Positions 24,889-37,500 of a stretch of 64,000 bases of DNA are shown here, piece by piece. A model generated the notes under the pieces. That model did not search any database, had not been told where the DNA came from, and was given only the letters and a program-made list of their open reading frames with translations. The DNA is taken from positions 186,001 to 250,000 of the forward strand of contig NBAY01000028.1 of assembly GCA_002794775.1 (NCBI GenBank). The letters run 5' to 3'. A program made the translations under genes and the position numbers. Numbering within the stretch: the first letter of the stretch is position 1; the number at the start of each line of letters is the position of its first letter. Source of the DNA: Porodaedalea pini. Lineage: Eukaryota; Basidiomycota; Agaricomycetes; Hymenochaetales; Hymenochaetaceae.

Positions 24889-25015
24889 CAGCCATTTTCA
24901 TAAGTCCTGTGACACGTGCATGTCACGTGAAGTGAGCCACGTCAGAGCCAAAGTGTCGAAAAATTAGAATGAATGCCTATTTTCTCTGTGAATTCTGCAC
25001 AGTACCTGCTCATTA
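24889..25015. mobile_element. Truncated end of an element-2-family transposon
   Basis: About 127 bp matching the TIR that also begins at 25016, starting at the CAGCCATTTTCATAAGTCC end after a TA. It is cut short exactly where the next copy begins with its own TA. Confidence 0.7.
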
Positions 25016-25864
25016 CAGCCATTTTCATAAGTCCTGCAACACGTGCATGTCACGTGAAGTGAGCCGCGTCAGAGCCAAAATGTCGAAAAATTAGAATGAA
25101 TGCCTATTTTCTCTGTGAATTCTGCACAGTACCTGCTCATTAAGTACTCAAAAAAAAGGCATGGTTCTCAGAAGAAGAAATATGTAAAATAGGGAGCAAT
25201 AAATTGACTATGTAGGTGGGTGGAGATCAAACAAGTGCAGCTGGTCTGTTCTCTCACCCATTTCCACTGAGATTCAAAAATTATGGCTCCCCTACATCTA
25301 TCTATAAAATTCTTTCCTGTGACTGTAAATTAAGTATATGACTATACCAACAGCTCCTGCAAGTTTGAAGCCAATCCATTCAGTATTCATGGTCCAGCAG
25401 CAAGATTTATGTTCTACTCTGCAAGACCAGTTGTGAGAAAAGGAGGGTGGAAAGAGCTTGAAGTGGAACACAAATCTTGCTGCTGGACCATGAATACTGA
25501 ATGGATTGGCTTCAAACTTGCAGGAGCTGTTGGTATAGTCATATACTTAATTTACAGTCACAGGAAAGAATTTTATAGATAGATGTAGGGGAGCCATAAT
25601 TTTTGAATCTTAGTGGAAATGGGTGAGAGAACAGACCAGCTGCACTTGTTTGATCTCCACCCACCTACACAGTCAATTTATTGCTCCCTATTTTACATAT
25701 TTCTTCTTCTGAGAACCATGCCTTTTTTTTGAGTACTTAATGAGCAGGTACTGTGCAGAATTCACAGAGAAAATAGGCATTCATTCTAATTTTTCAACAC
25801 TTTGGCTCTGACGCGGCTCACTTCACGTGACATGCACGTGTTGCAGGACTTATGAAAATGGCTG
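25016..25864. mobile_element. 849-bp foldback derivative of the element-2 family
   Basis: A near-perfect palindrome with arms of about 420 bp meeting near 25440. The ends are CAGCCATTTTCATAAGTCC, flanked by TA on both sides, the Tc1/mariner pattern. The arms match the terminal 430 bp of element 2 (51730-52160 and 60600-61034), so this is an internally deleted form without transposase. It is inserted in an older copy whose remaining end lies at 24889-25015. Confidence 0.85.
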
Positions 25865-25867
25865 TAA

Positions 25868-26675
25868 ACTTACTACACATGTCTTTACACATGGGCAACT
25901 GCATGTTGCCTCATTATAATGTACAAGTACAGCAAATGTAAGGGAACTCTTTCCGGAAGGAAATACAGGAGATAATGTAATAACCAATATTGTATTTAGT
26001 GAGACTTTAGTGTAATTAGAATGTCACAATAAAATTCAGGTTTCTTTCAAACAGACTAAGATAATGTATTGCCCATAGAACTCATATAAAGCCAGAATAG
26101 TTATGAGCACTGTGTTTAAGCTTAATTCTCAGCTTTGCTAGGATAGATCTAAGCATTGCATATAAAAACCAAGTCCTGGCAAAGCCAGGATGGATCTGAG
26201 CATTGCATTTAAAAAACAAGTCCTGGCAATGCTAGGATAGATCTAAGCACTGCATTTGAAGCAAAGGCCAGTCTCTCAAGTATGTTGGTATCAAGCTTAC
26301 TACACCTGTCTTTACACATGAGCAACTGTATGCTGCCTTATCACAGTGTACAAGTGCAGCAAATGTAAGGGTTCTCTTTCCAGAAGGAAATACAGGAGAT
26401 AATGTAATAACCAATATTGTACTTAGTGAGACTTTAGCGTAATTAGAATTTCATAATAAAATTCAAGTTTCTTCCAGATAGACTAAGATAATATATTGTC
26501 AATAGAACTCAGATAAAGCCAGAATAGACACAAGCATGGTGTTTAAAAACTAAGTCCTGGTGAAGCCAGGATGGATCTAAGCATTGCATATAAAAAAACA
26601 AGTCCCGGCAAAGCTGGGATGGATCTAAGCACTGTGTTTGGAGTGAAGTCCTGGCTTCACTGGGACTTCAGCTGG
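25868..26675. repeat. Direct duplication of about 425 bp with tandem hairpin units
   Basis: 25868-26290 and 26295-26675 are diverged direct copies; both contain the ACAGGAGATAATGTAATAAC segment. Each copy ends in units of about 50 bp that carry short hairpins of the AGTCCTGGC...GCCAGGAT type followed by GATCTAAGCATTGCAT. The last hairpin is followed by CAGCTGG, directly before the TC start of unit B, so this array resembles a Helitron-like 3' end with multiplied hairpins. Confidence 0.6.
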
Positions 26676-27901
26676 TCTTAATATACAAGCGCAAAGGGCC
26701 ACTTTTACATAGCCACAAGCTGACTAAATTTGGACTTTGAATTTTATTGATGCTTCTTTTTTCCTTCTTCAGTCATTGCATCACATGCTCCGGTCAGCTC
26801 CGAAATTATTGATGGCTCAAAGTGGCAACATGCAGATCATCACATGATGTCTGCACATGTGCACACATCCGTGAGCAGACCACTCTGTAGCCTCAATGAG
26901 CCCATTTCCTATATGAAAAAAATTGTAAAAAATATGAAAACAAATTGCAAAAATTAGTGGAAAAATAATTTAATTGAATCATGCTCTTCTCTCAAAAATT
27001 TGATGGCTAAAAGTGGTAACTCCAAAGCAGCAACATGCAAATAATCTACAATCAATTTTATACTCTGAGCTCATATAAAGTTAGGAAAAATGCTAAAAAA
27101 AATAAGTCAATTAGAAAAATATTCTGCTATCTTCTCCATGTGTATTATAAAATAAATTTCAGTAGAAAATCAACTAATTGGAGTCCATTGAGAATTACTT
27201 TCAGAATAGCAGTAAAGAGAATGTGAAAAGGGCATGAATTGAACATAATGTGCCAGACTCCAAAGGTCTGGAGTCTCAGACTCAGACTGCTCATAATTGT
27301 GGTACAGTTACATGGTTGTGTTTCAGAGTTTGTGTCTTGGAATGTCAGACACTCAATACATCAGGGTCAAGTCATGATATATAGGAAGTCAGCAACATGT
27401 TAGAAGTAGTGAGAATACTCTAGCAGGCCTACACTTATAGCCTTTTATGAATATAATATAAGGTATCCTAATGTAGTATCTATATTGTATAAAGAATATC
27501 CTTTCTATTTTAAATAAAGACACGAGAAGCAGGTATTATGCACTATGTCTCTCCATTGAAAGAGACTTACTCTATCTCCAGGTTCTCAGCAACCAATATT
27601 GTACTTAGTGAGGTTTTGTTGTAAATAGAATGTCATACAATAAAAATTCAGATTGCTTTCAAGCATGTGTATGTGAGATATATAGTTTTGCAATTGAAGA
27701 ATCATGTGAACTAAGATGAAGAATTGTTCTAAGAGCTTAGACTGATGGCTAGCAAGGAACTTTGAATAGGTATAGCTTTTAGAGTGAGAAATTGCATTAA
27801 TTAAATCTGAAGAAACAAAAAAACTCAGATTAAGCAATGCCTAAAAAACTCGGATTGATGGCCAGCGGAGTTCCTGGCAAGGCTGGGAACTCCAGGACTG
27901 G
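26676..27901. mobile_element. Helitron-like unit B
   Basis: Starts TCTTAATATAC immediately after a CTGG and ends GGACTGG immediately before another TC start. The hairpin near 27867-27892 is homologous to unit A's. It lacks about 110 bp present in unit A near 24060-24150. The head-to-tail joins on both sides are what rolling-circle elements can produce. Confidence 0.6.
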
Positions 27902-28125
27902 TCCTTATTATTAAATGCAACCCCCTACTTTTGACACAGCCACATGCTGACTAAATTTGGACTTTCAATTTTCTTGATGCTTTCTTTTTCCTTCTTTAGC
28001 TGGCACACACATGCTCTTGCTCTGGCCAGCTCCAAAATTTTGATGGCTCAAAGCAGCAACATTGCAGATCATCCCATGATGTCTGCACATAGGCACACAT
28101 CCGTGAGCAGACCACTCTGTATGAG
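27902..28125. mobile_element. Helitron-like unit C, 5' part only
   Basis: Begins TCCTTATTATT and follows units A and B up to the GAGCAGACCACTCTGTA segment, then diverges abruptly. Truncated or replaced. Confidence 0.5.
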
Positions 28126-28494
28126 GGTCGGCATTAGTCATGTGAAAAGCGAGACGAGAATTTTTGGTCGGAGTTACAACATTAGCCTTCTGTAGTAGAT
28201 AGTGTCGATCCTAGTGTCTCGAGTCTTGAAATAAACACTGTAAAATGAAAAGAAATTCTACCAATGAGATTCCTGGCTGAGGATGAGGGGAAAAAATTGA
28301 AGAAGTTAGATTTCAGAGTGCCGAAAACATGTTCCTGATGTCAATCAAGTGCATTAAGTGTCTGCCAGCATTAAATTGCCACATTATCTACAGTATTATT
28401 AGAACTAGAGTGCTTGTATGCTGCGTCTTGTTACTCTAGATTATCTACAGAATTAATAGTAAATACTATGTTATCATACCTGTCTAATGCATTA
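28126..28494. other. Unassigned AT-rich sequence
   Basis: No gene seen. A diverged tract between the truncated Helitron-like unit and the first foldback element. Confidence 0.4.
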
Positions 28495-29542
28495 CTGCCC
28501 TTTTCAGAAGTATTGTCACATGTAATTTCACTGATTTTGTGCCACAAGAGCCTCAAAACACAAACATTTTCATATCTCAACCAAAAGTTGACCTTTTTGC
28601 GTCTTCTAAGTTGATAAATTCATTTTTTTTATCTCATCTTTCATATTTCAACAAGAGTGATAACAAATAGTCTGTTTTTGAACCCATTTCCCTTGTTCAT
28701 TTTTTCTTGCACTCAGATTTCACTGTACAGTGTTCCAGACCAGCCCAGAATTCCAGTATTAGTCTATTATGAATTTACAGACTGATTTTGAGATGTATTG
28801 TGAGGTAGATGTGCTGAATTGGTGCATGCTTAAAACACACAAATCTCCTCTGTTTCTGCAAGCCCTCCAGCCTCCAGGAAAAATTCTTCTCAGCTAAGTT
28901 AATGCATGTAAATTCATTCAAAGTGTATTGGAACAGATTTGAGCAGCATTCAGGGCTCTAGCATCAAACAGTGAACTGAATTGAGTACCAGATTCTGACT
29001 GTATGCACTATTCTTGTGAACATATCCCTGATTCATGAAGCAAGCCTGTATTCATGGATGCTGCTCAAATCTGTTCCAATACACTTTGAATGAATTTAAA
29101 TGCATGAACTTAGCTGAGAAGAATTTTTCCTGGAGCTGGGGGGCTTGCAGAAAACAGAGGGGATTTGTGTGTTTTAGGCATGCACCAATTCAGCACATCT
29201 ACCTCACAATACATCTCAAAATCAGTCTGTAAATTCATAATAGACTAATACTGGAATTCTGGGATGGTATGAAGCACTGTACAGTGAAATCTGAGTGCAG
29301 GAAAAAATGAACAAGGGAAATGAGTTCAAAAACAGCATTTTCACTGTTTTGGACTCCAATTTTGACTATTTGTTATCACTCTTGTTGAAATATGAAAGAT
29401 GAGATAAAAAAAATGAATTTATCAACTTAGAAGACGTAAAAAGGTCAACTTTTGGTTGAGATATGAAAATGTTTGTGTTTTGAGGCTCTTATGTCATGAA
29501 AATCAGTGAAATCACGTATGACAATACTTCTGAAAAGGGCAG
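28495..29542. mobile_element. Foldback element FB1 (1,048 bp)
   Basis: Palindrome with arms of roughly 500 bp. The ends are CTGCCCTTTTCAGAAGTATTG and its complement, flanked by TA. It shares the first ~28 bp with element 1 but not the rest, and is homologous throughout to FB2 at 32727. It encodes no transposase. The centre (about 28960-29045) is the only unpaired part. Confidence 0.8.
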
Positions 29543-32500
29543 TAAGTAGCTGTTCTAATTTATCTGCTTTTTTCTTCATTCTACTGTCAATGGGTACTTG
29601 AGAGTCGATCCTCCTGAGTTTGTCCAACTGATCCTTGAGCTGCGGCACAGTCATTTTTTTCACAAGCTCACAATCATGTTCAATGTCCACTCCATCCAAA
29701 TGTTCACTTCGTTCTGCTTTCTTCTGAGCCCTAGCTTTGTCTCTGTGTCATTTGTGGCCAATTTCCTCCATGTATTCATTATAAATCTCACGATGGCACT
29801 TCCTATCCAGTCCCATTGTGTCCCTCTCCCATGCTTCCTTCCAAAGGAACACTTCATGTTCTTCTCCAATAAGATTCGCATCTATGAAGTCCTGGGTATC
29901 ATTTTGCCAAAATTTAAAGATTGCATTGAATAACTTAAGTGTTCCAGTTGGATTCTTCTAGGTGAATAGCCTATATGTGCCAAGGGCTCCTTCATTTGCA
30001 TCGTTAGTCACAGGCATCCAAGCCAATTCCCTTTCCCCTTCTGTAAGCGCTGCTATTGATCCATCGTCAGCGAATTCTGATGTGAATCTTTCCCAAGTCA
30101 CTAGTGCCCCAGAAAGGAAAGTGCAGAAGACCTTTTCAAGGTGCAGAAGCTTCAACTCAGAATAAAGCTTGTAAACAGCACTAACTGCATCTGCTCTTTT
30201 TCAGTTTTCATAGCCATTCATTGTTGCTACATGTGGACCTACCTTAGGAGACAAAATGAGAGAAGGTTTGTTGATGAGCTTTTTTATGTGGTCCTTGACT
30301 TTCTGATGCAGTGGGCCAAGAGCTAGTGCATTCATGTGCTTGAGTCCAGGGCCACGAACAGAGGATATATACGAAAAGGAGACAGCTTCTTGGTACAGAG
30401 TGAGACAAGTGAGTTCTGTAAGTGTCAGAGGGTCCTTGAGTCCCTTCAGAACATTTGATTCCATATAATTGAGTGTGCATTTTTCTTTTGCGTCTCAAAT
30501 ATAGTGCATATACTCAATGTAAAAATCTAGATCTGCAAGCAAATTTGCCACCACTCCTTGATATGACCCATACTGAGTATTGGACATGTCAGAGAATGTA
30601 AAGGTACATCCAAGTGTGTATTCTGATGCATTGCGAAAGACATGTCCCTGACCCTTTTTATTGTCTTTGTGGTTGAATAGGGCACTGGTGAGGGCAAGAA
30701 GCTTGACACCGCCTGCACTCGAGACCTCTTGTGCTCGCTTTTCTGCCACCATCTCCTCTCGCTTGTCTGCTGCAGTCTCATCATCTCCCTGGTCATCTAC
30801 AAGATCAAGGACAGCTGCATTATCTTTATTTGCAAGCATAACAGGTGAGACTCTAAGATTTTTCCAAGCCTCGCATATTGCTGAGTCGCCTCCCTTCACG
30901 GCATTCAAGTCCTTATGCATGTCGCACCCAGTCCACATGAAGAGCTTCAAATGGCGCCGCTCCTCCTCAGAAAGTGCAAGATATGCTTCTCCAGCAAGAG
31001 ATTCTATGAGTTCATTCATCATCACCAATTCTTTTTCTTCCTTTTTGCCTGCAGTCAGAGTCTCCCAGACAGAATCACCATCAAGCTCAGAGATCAATGC
31101 CATTTTTGCCTCTAAAATGTAAAAATTGCATTCATCTGATGTTTTGAAAAAGAAAAGCTGTGCCCTAAGCCCTCACATCGACATCTCCTCCTTCCAGGCA
31201 GCAAGCAGTCAATGCTTCGACTTTTGATCTTCGGTGTGGTTGCCATGCATACCTGTATACTTCATGGCCAGGAATGCCTCATCAAGTGGCTGGTTTGGTA
31301 GGTCGACTTGCAAAGCTAGAGGACTTTTCTTGAACGTTTCAACAATTGAGCCGATGCAGGTAATGTCTCCTTCTTTTTGAGTCTCAGAACGATGGTTTCC
31401 TGATACAAACTCCAGTGAATCAGACTTTATGTTTGACATTAGCACTCTGTGCTGAACCTTTGCCATTTTCAAGGTAAGATTTCGATGCTTGAAGGTTAAT
31501 ATGGAATGATTTGAAGTTTTTATTTTTATTCATAGTTCCGTCTCCTCCAGTTGTAAAATCTATGACATAAAGGTGAGTATATGCACTACTTTTTGATATA
31601 AGCAACTTACCTGGTGTCTGCAACAGCTCATACCCAAGCTGTATGTCGACAGCAACATCTCCTTTGCCTCAAATTCTCCCAACAGTCTATTGACTTGGAC
31701 TTCGCTTTTGTCTCTTTGATTTTGACTCAAGGAAGGAGGAAGTGAACTGAAAAAATGCCTCAATGACCTTGCCAGCATTTGAGGTAGGACATCCAAGCAG
31801 AACAAGATAGCAGACAAGCAAGCAAACAGGAGCAGTGTAGATACCCTTTTCTGTAAGCCAAATTGTTTTTTTTTTGCTTCATTTCTGAACAGTTTAAGCT
31901 AAGAGATATGCTTTTAAGCTCAAGCAAGCCGCATGTGAAGAATGTGGCTCTTCTTTTGTGAAATTTTGAGCCAGTACTGTGAGATTTCATTCTACTGAGT
32001 ATATGCACACTGTTCTGACTTCCTTTCTGACCATAGCTTTACTAGATCATCTCTCAGTACCTCCAGATGACTCTGGGAAAGGAGGAGCTTGTTATTTGAT
32101 GAAACGAGCTGGTTATTGATGGAAGCGAGTGAGTGGAGGAGTGAATCAGCTTGAGTGCACATGGCAGTCCCTTCATCTTCAACCTGGGTGAGTTTCCTTT
32201 GGCATTCCTTCAATAAAGTCATTAACTTCATGTTATTGAACCGCAGATTCGAAATGGATGCTCTCAAGTGCTGTACAGCTTTTTGTTTGCTGTAAAGACC
32301 TGCAGAGAAAGATAAAGCTTGGGCTCGAGCCTTCTCAAGATGTTTGGAGACAGAAATAAGTGAGTTCTTTGTTGATGAGAGTTCCAATTCTTCAGTTGTG
32401 ACATGTGCTTGTAGGTTTTCAATGGTTGTACGAAGGCCACTGTTGAGCTCATTCTAGGTTATGGAGAGTTCCTGCACTTCAATAAGTCTCTGTTCTCTCT

Positions 32501-32696
32501 CTTGCAATTGAGTGGTGAGTCCCTTGATTTTTGCTGTAACCAATCTCATTTGTTTATTAGATCCACCTCTTGCCCGTGCAGTTGTATGCAAGTGATGGGC
32601 ATCAGCTGGGGAGACATTGGCAGTGCCAGTCGACACAAGCCAACTCTGACGGGCCACTTTCATTGCACAATGCTGGGCAGCCATTCGTCTCACCAT
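29543..32696 (-). pseudogene. Degenerate mobile-element-associated gene (GDGT / CDMHKDLN family)
   Basis: The minus strand encodes, in order and interrupted by stops and frame changes, a large protein family I know from agaricomycete genomes. It has an N-terminal coiled coil (32696-31992, with LTTQLQEREQRLIEVQ), then TTGGDGTMNKN, then GMHGNHTEDQKSKH, then LFMWTGCDMHKDLNAVKGG, LANKDNAAVL, FSDMSNTQYGSYQ, ALGPLHQKVKDHIKKL, WERFTSEFADDGSI, AWMPVTNDANEGALG, and a Lys-rich end that runs into the FB1 terminus. The regularly placed Asp, His and Asn residues suggest a metal-dependent RNase H-like enzyme, possibly a transposase, but that is inference and the function is unknown. At least eight stops (for example TAG near 32455) make this copy inactive. 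It lies exactly between FB1 and FB2. Confidence 0.7.
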
Positions 32697-32726
32697 CTAA
32701 TGGTGTAAAATGAACAGTAAGTGTTA

Positions 32727-33744
32727 CTGCCCTTTTCAGAAGTATTGTCACATGTGATTTCACTGATTTTCATGTCATGAGAGTCTCAAAACACAAACAT
32801 TTTCATATCTCAACCAAAAGTTGACCTTTTTGCATCATCTAAGTTGATAAATTCATTTTTTATCTCATCTTTCATATTTCAACAAGAGTGATAACAAATA
32901 GTCTGTTTTTGAACCCATTTCCCTTGTTCATTTTTTCCTGCACTCAGATTTCACTGTACAGTGCTCCAGACCAGCCCAGAATTCCAGTATTAGTCTATTA
33001 TGAATTTACAGACTGATTTTGAGATGTATTGTGAGGTAGATGTGCTGAATTGGTGTATGCTTAAAACACACAAATCCCCTCTGTTTTCTGCAAGCCCCCC
33101 AGCTCCCAGGAAAAATTCTTCTCAGCTAAGTTCATGTATGTAAATTCATTCAAAGTGTATTAGAACAGATTTGAGCAGCATTCATGGATACAGGCTTGCT
33201 TCATGAATCAGGGATATGTTCACAAGAATAGTGCATACAGTCAGAATCTGGTACTCAATTCAGCTCACTGGTTGATGCTAGAGCCCTGGATGCTGCTCAA
33301 ATCTGTTCCAATACACTTTGAATAAATTTACATACATGAACTTAGCTGAGAAGAATTTTTCCTGGGAGTTGGGGGCTTGCAGAAAACAGAGGAGATTTGT
33401 GTGTTTTAGGCATGCACCAATTCAGCACATCTACCTCACAATACATCTCAAAATCAGTCTGTAAATTCATAATAGACTAATACTGGAATTCTGGGCTGGT
33501 CTGGAACACTGTACAGTGAAATCTGAGTGCAAGAAAAAATGAACAAGGGAAATGGGTTCAAAAACAGACTATTTGTTATCACTCTTGTTGAAATATGAAA
33601 GATGAGATAAAAAAATGAATTTATCAACTTAGAAGACGCAAAAAGGTCAACTTTTGGTTGAGATATGAAAATGTTTGTGTTTTGAGGCTCTTGTGGCACA
33701 AAAACCAGTGAAATCACATGTGACAATACTTCTGAAAAGGGCAG
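32727..33744. mobile_element. Foldback element FB2 (1,018 bp)
   Basis: Same family, ends and palindromic layout as FB1, flanked by TA on both sides. Together FB1 and FB2 bracket the degenerate gene like the two ends of a composite element. Confidence 0.8.
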
Positions 33745-34074
33745 TAATGCAATCACATGCATGCATTTATCCATATTTTGTCCCTTCTCCCACTTGGTGC
33801 TTCTTTCATCAACTTCACCTGAAGCTCACTGATCTCAATTGCCAAGTGGTATTGCCATATGTTTGGCAACAGCTTCTTCAGAAAAAAAATGCAAAAACAA
33901 ATTTATTCAATGAGAACTGGCTGGTTTCTGTCTATAAATTATATGTATCTTAGTGATTTTTTTAATTTAATTTTTTTTTTCTGAACAAATTCTTTATTGC
34001 CATAAACTAAGCTATTTCTACATTTTTACATATTTTTTTTTCAAGTTGTGGAGAGAGCAGCTTGAAGACAGCAG
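33745..34074. other. Unassigned AT-rich sequence
   Basis: Low-complexity T-rich DNA between FB2 and the retroelement; no gene recognised. Confidence 0.4.
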
Positions 34075-34500
34075 TGCTAGGTAGGAGTTCGGGAGACAAC
34101 TCAGACTGGGCAGGCCTCAGCTGACTGTCATCTGAGACGTGTTATACTCAAGGGGGAACTCAGGATACGCAGTACTTAGACTAGGTCATCGCAGAGGTAA
34201 GAGGATTAATACAAGGTATACTAATACAGAAGGGACGAGTCTCACCTAAGTCATTATGGAGATAAGAGGAAAAGCAGAACAAGAAGTTCATGTGATTCCT
34301 GGTCCCTCTTATAGCAATGACCATGAGACTATATTATCTGAGTTTACATAAAGGAGCAGAATGGAACAAATGAAGGTCAGGTGTAAGGGAGTGTGGGAAA
34401 TGATTGAAAAGATGGTTAATTATAATGGAAAGGGGTGATTAAAAGAAAAGAAATGGGAAAAGGGGGAAATAAAAGAAAAGAAAAAGTTTGAGTCCTAACA
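34075..34500 (-). repeat. LTR (3' LTR of the retroelement)
   Basis: 426 bp, beginning TGCTAGG and ending CTAACA on the plus strand. Similar to the LTR at 39972 but clearly diverged, so the insertion is not recent. Confidence 0.85.
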
Positions 34501-34581
34501 TTACCTCCCCCTCAAGGTTGGGCATCTTGACCAACCAAGGTTGTGATCGTCTGGCTTGGTGTTGATGTAGATCAGATGGAG

Positions 34582-37500
34582 TCATTGATGAGGAATGTCA
34601 AGTTTTTGAGATGCACCAGGATGTTTGCAGTAGAATTCAGCAATTGCTTCCTTTGCATTCTCGCCAAAGTCTGTCTCAGGCTGCCAGGTAGGTTCATTGT
34701 ACCCAACCCATTTGACGAGGTATTGTAGCTTCCCTCTGTGCAAATGTGAGTCTAGAATCTCCTCAACCTTGTATTCCTCCTTGTTGTTGATGATGTCCAG
34801 TGGTGACAGCGGTGGCTGTTTCTGACTCTCGAAGGATGGTTTGACTATGGGTTTCAGCAGGGACTCATTGAAGACAGGGTGGACCTTTTTCCATCACTTT
34901 GGGAGCTTGAGCTTGTACATGCTCGCTCCTACCTTGTTGAGGATTTCAAAGGGTCCATACCATTTGTTGGCAAGCTTCTTTGTGGGCGAGTCCGTGCTGA
35001 TTTTTTGTCCATTGAGGAAGACCTTGTTACCGGTCTGATATTCTACTGATGCCCCTGCTGTCCAGTTATGGTAGCATTTCATATCTTCTGCTGCATTGAC
35101 CAGGTTATCCTTTGCGATGTGATGTGTTTCCTTGATGTGCTTCACAAATTCTTCTGCCAACATGTTGGTGAAAGAGGTTTGTGTTGTGTCAAAGCTTATC
35201 GGGTGATGTCTAGTATTTGCAAAGAAAGGGGACATCTTTGTCACTGAGTGTTTGCAGTTATTGTATGCAAACTCTGCAAGTGAAAGCCAGTCTCTCCAAT
35301 TCAATTGCCTGTGGTTAACAAAGAGCCGAAGGTACTGCTTGAGCTCTTAGTTAACACGTTCCATCTGACCATCTGTCTGCGGGTGGTATGCTGTTGATGG
35401 ATTACCCTCAATGTGTAGGAGCTTGTACAACTCCTTCATCATCAAGGCATCAAACTGCATGCCATGGTTGTAGATGATCTTCTTGGGTAGACCGTGCAGA
35501 CAAAAGACATGATCCTGATACAGCTACACCATGCCTTCTGCTGAAAGTTTCATCATTGTCAGAATCATGTGCATCTGCTTTGAAAATCTGTCCACAAAGA
35601 TGCAGATAGCATTGTGTCCCTTCGAATCTGGAAGTTTTCTGATGAGATCAACTGTGACAATCTCCCAAGGACCCTCAGGGACTACATTTGGGTGGAGCAG
35701 CCTCAATCTCGATGTCCTAAGTGCCTTTGTTCACTGGCAGTGATCGCAGCCTCAGATGTACAGTCTCACATCCAAGAACATCAAGGCCCACCAGAAATTG
35801 CGACGCATGAGCTCCACTGTTTTTGATGCTCCTGGGTGTCCAGCCAGGACTGAGTCATGGCATTCCTGCAGCACTGATTCCTTCATTGTTGATGGAACAT
35901 ACACCTTTCCCTTCATCCATCACAGCCCGTTGACTTCTGTCAGTCCCATCAGCCTTTCCGACTCATCCTGTGCCCTCTGCGCTTTACCCACTCAGTCCAA
36001 CACTTCATCATGTGACATCCTCACCACCCCACAATTCAACCATTTTTCCTTGATGAACATGATGCTGTCATTGTCACCCTTGCCTTCATTGTAGCCCACC
36101 TTGCACAACAGCAGGTCTGCCTTGCCCATCGTCTTCCCCAACTTGTGTTCAAGATGGAAGTTGAATTCTTCAAGTTCTGTCTACCAGCGAGCTTGACAAT
36201 AGCTCAGCTTCTGCGCCGACCTGAAGTACATGAGGTTGGCATGGTTGGACCAGATCTCGATCTTGTGATGGGTGCCAAGAAGGTATTGTCTCCACTCCTT
36301 GAGTGCTGAAATGATCACGAGCATCTTCTTGTCATAGATCTCATAGTTTCATTCTGCCAGCAGGAGCACCTCTGACCTGTAGGCGATCACCCTCCACTTG
36401 CCTTCCTGCTTCTGCAACAACACACCTCCAAGTGCAAAGTTCGACAAGTCCGCTTTGACATGAAAAGGGCCCTCATCATTGGCAATTGCGAGAATAGGAG
36501 GTGAGCTTAGCCGGTGCTTCAACTCCTTGAACGCTGCCTGCTGCTCTTCCTCCCATTTCCAGCCCAACTTTCTGATCAGTGACGTTAACGATTAGACCAC
36601 CTTGCTGTAGTCCTTGATGAACCGTCGAAGCCAGTTGCCCATGCTGAGGAACTTTTGAAGTTCCTTGAGGTTTCATGGGGTGGGCCAGCTAGTGATCACT
36701 TCTATCTTTGCAGGGTCAGCCTTCAGTTTGTTATTGCCAATGATGTGGCCAAGGTACTTGACAACCTTGACATCGAACTCACACTTTTCTGGCTTTAGGT
36801 ACAGGCCATTCTCTCGAAGGATCTGAAGTATGCATCTCGACGTCTCGATGTGCTCCTCGATGGTTTTCGAGAGGATTAGGATGTTGTCAAGGTAAACAAT
36901 GATCAGGTTAGCATATATCAAGTCCTTGAAGATGTGGTTGACGAATGCCTGGAACGTCACTGGTGCATTGTAAAGGCTGAAGAACATCACCATTGGTTTG
37001 AAGAGACCCATGTTCATGTGCAACACTGCCTTCTATTTGTCGCCTTCACAGATTTAGATGTTGTAGTACCCCCAGTGAAGGTCAAGCTTGGTGATGAACT
37101 TCGCCTTCTTGACCTTGTTGACAAGTTCATCGATGAGGGAGAGAGGGTATTTATTCTTTATAGTTCCCTTGTTCAGCTTCCGGTAGTCCTGTATCAGGTG
37201 TAGTGATTTGTCAGCCTTCTTGATGAAAAAGAAGGGCGATGCCATAGGTGAGATCGACTTTCGTATGTGGCCTGACTTCAGATTCTTGTCAAGGAAGTCC
37301 TTCAGCGACTGTTGCTCTGTTGGCGTGAGTGGGTAGATTTTGCAGTCACTAGGTTTAAAGTTGGGCTTCAGGTTGATGACATGGTCCCAGGGGCAGTGTT
37401 CCGGTAGCTTCTCAAATCCTTTCTCCAAGAAGATGTCAGCATAGTCGTTGAGATATGCAGGCCAGGACACCTTGTCCATTTGTACCTCTTGCACCCTCCT

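Noticed and set aside
24536..27837. Two nearly identical 83-residue frames (24536-24787 and 27586-27837) that look like a conserved small gene
   Set aside because: They lie at the same place in Helitron-like units A and B. The similarity is explained by the repeat, with no domain or start context.
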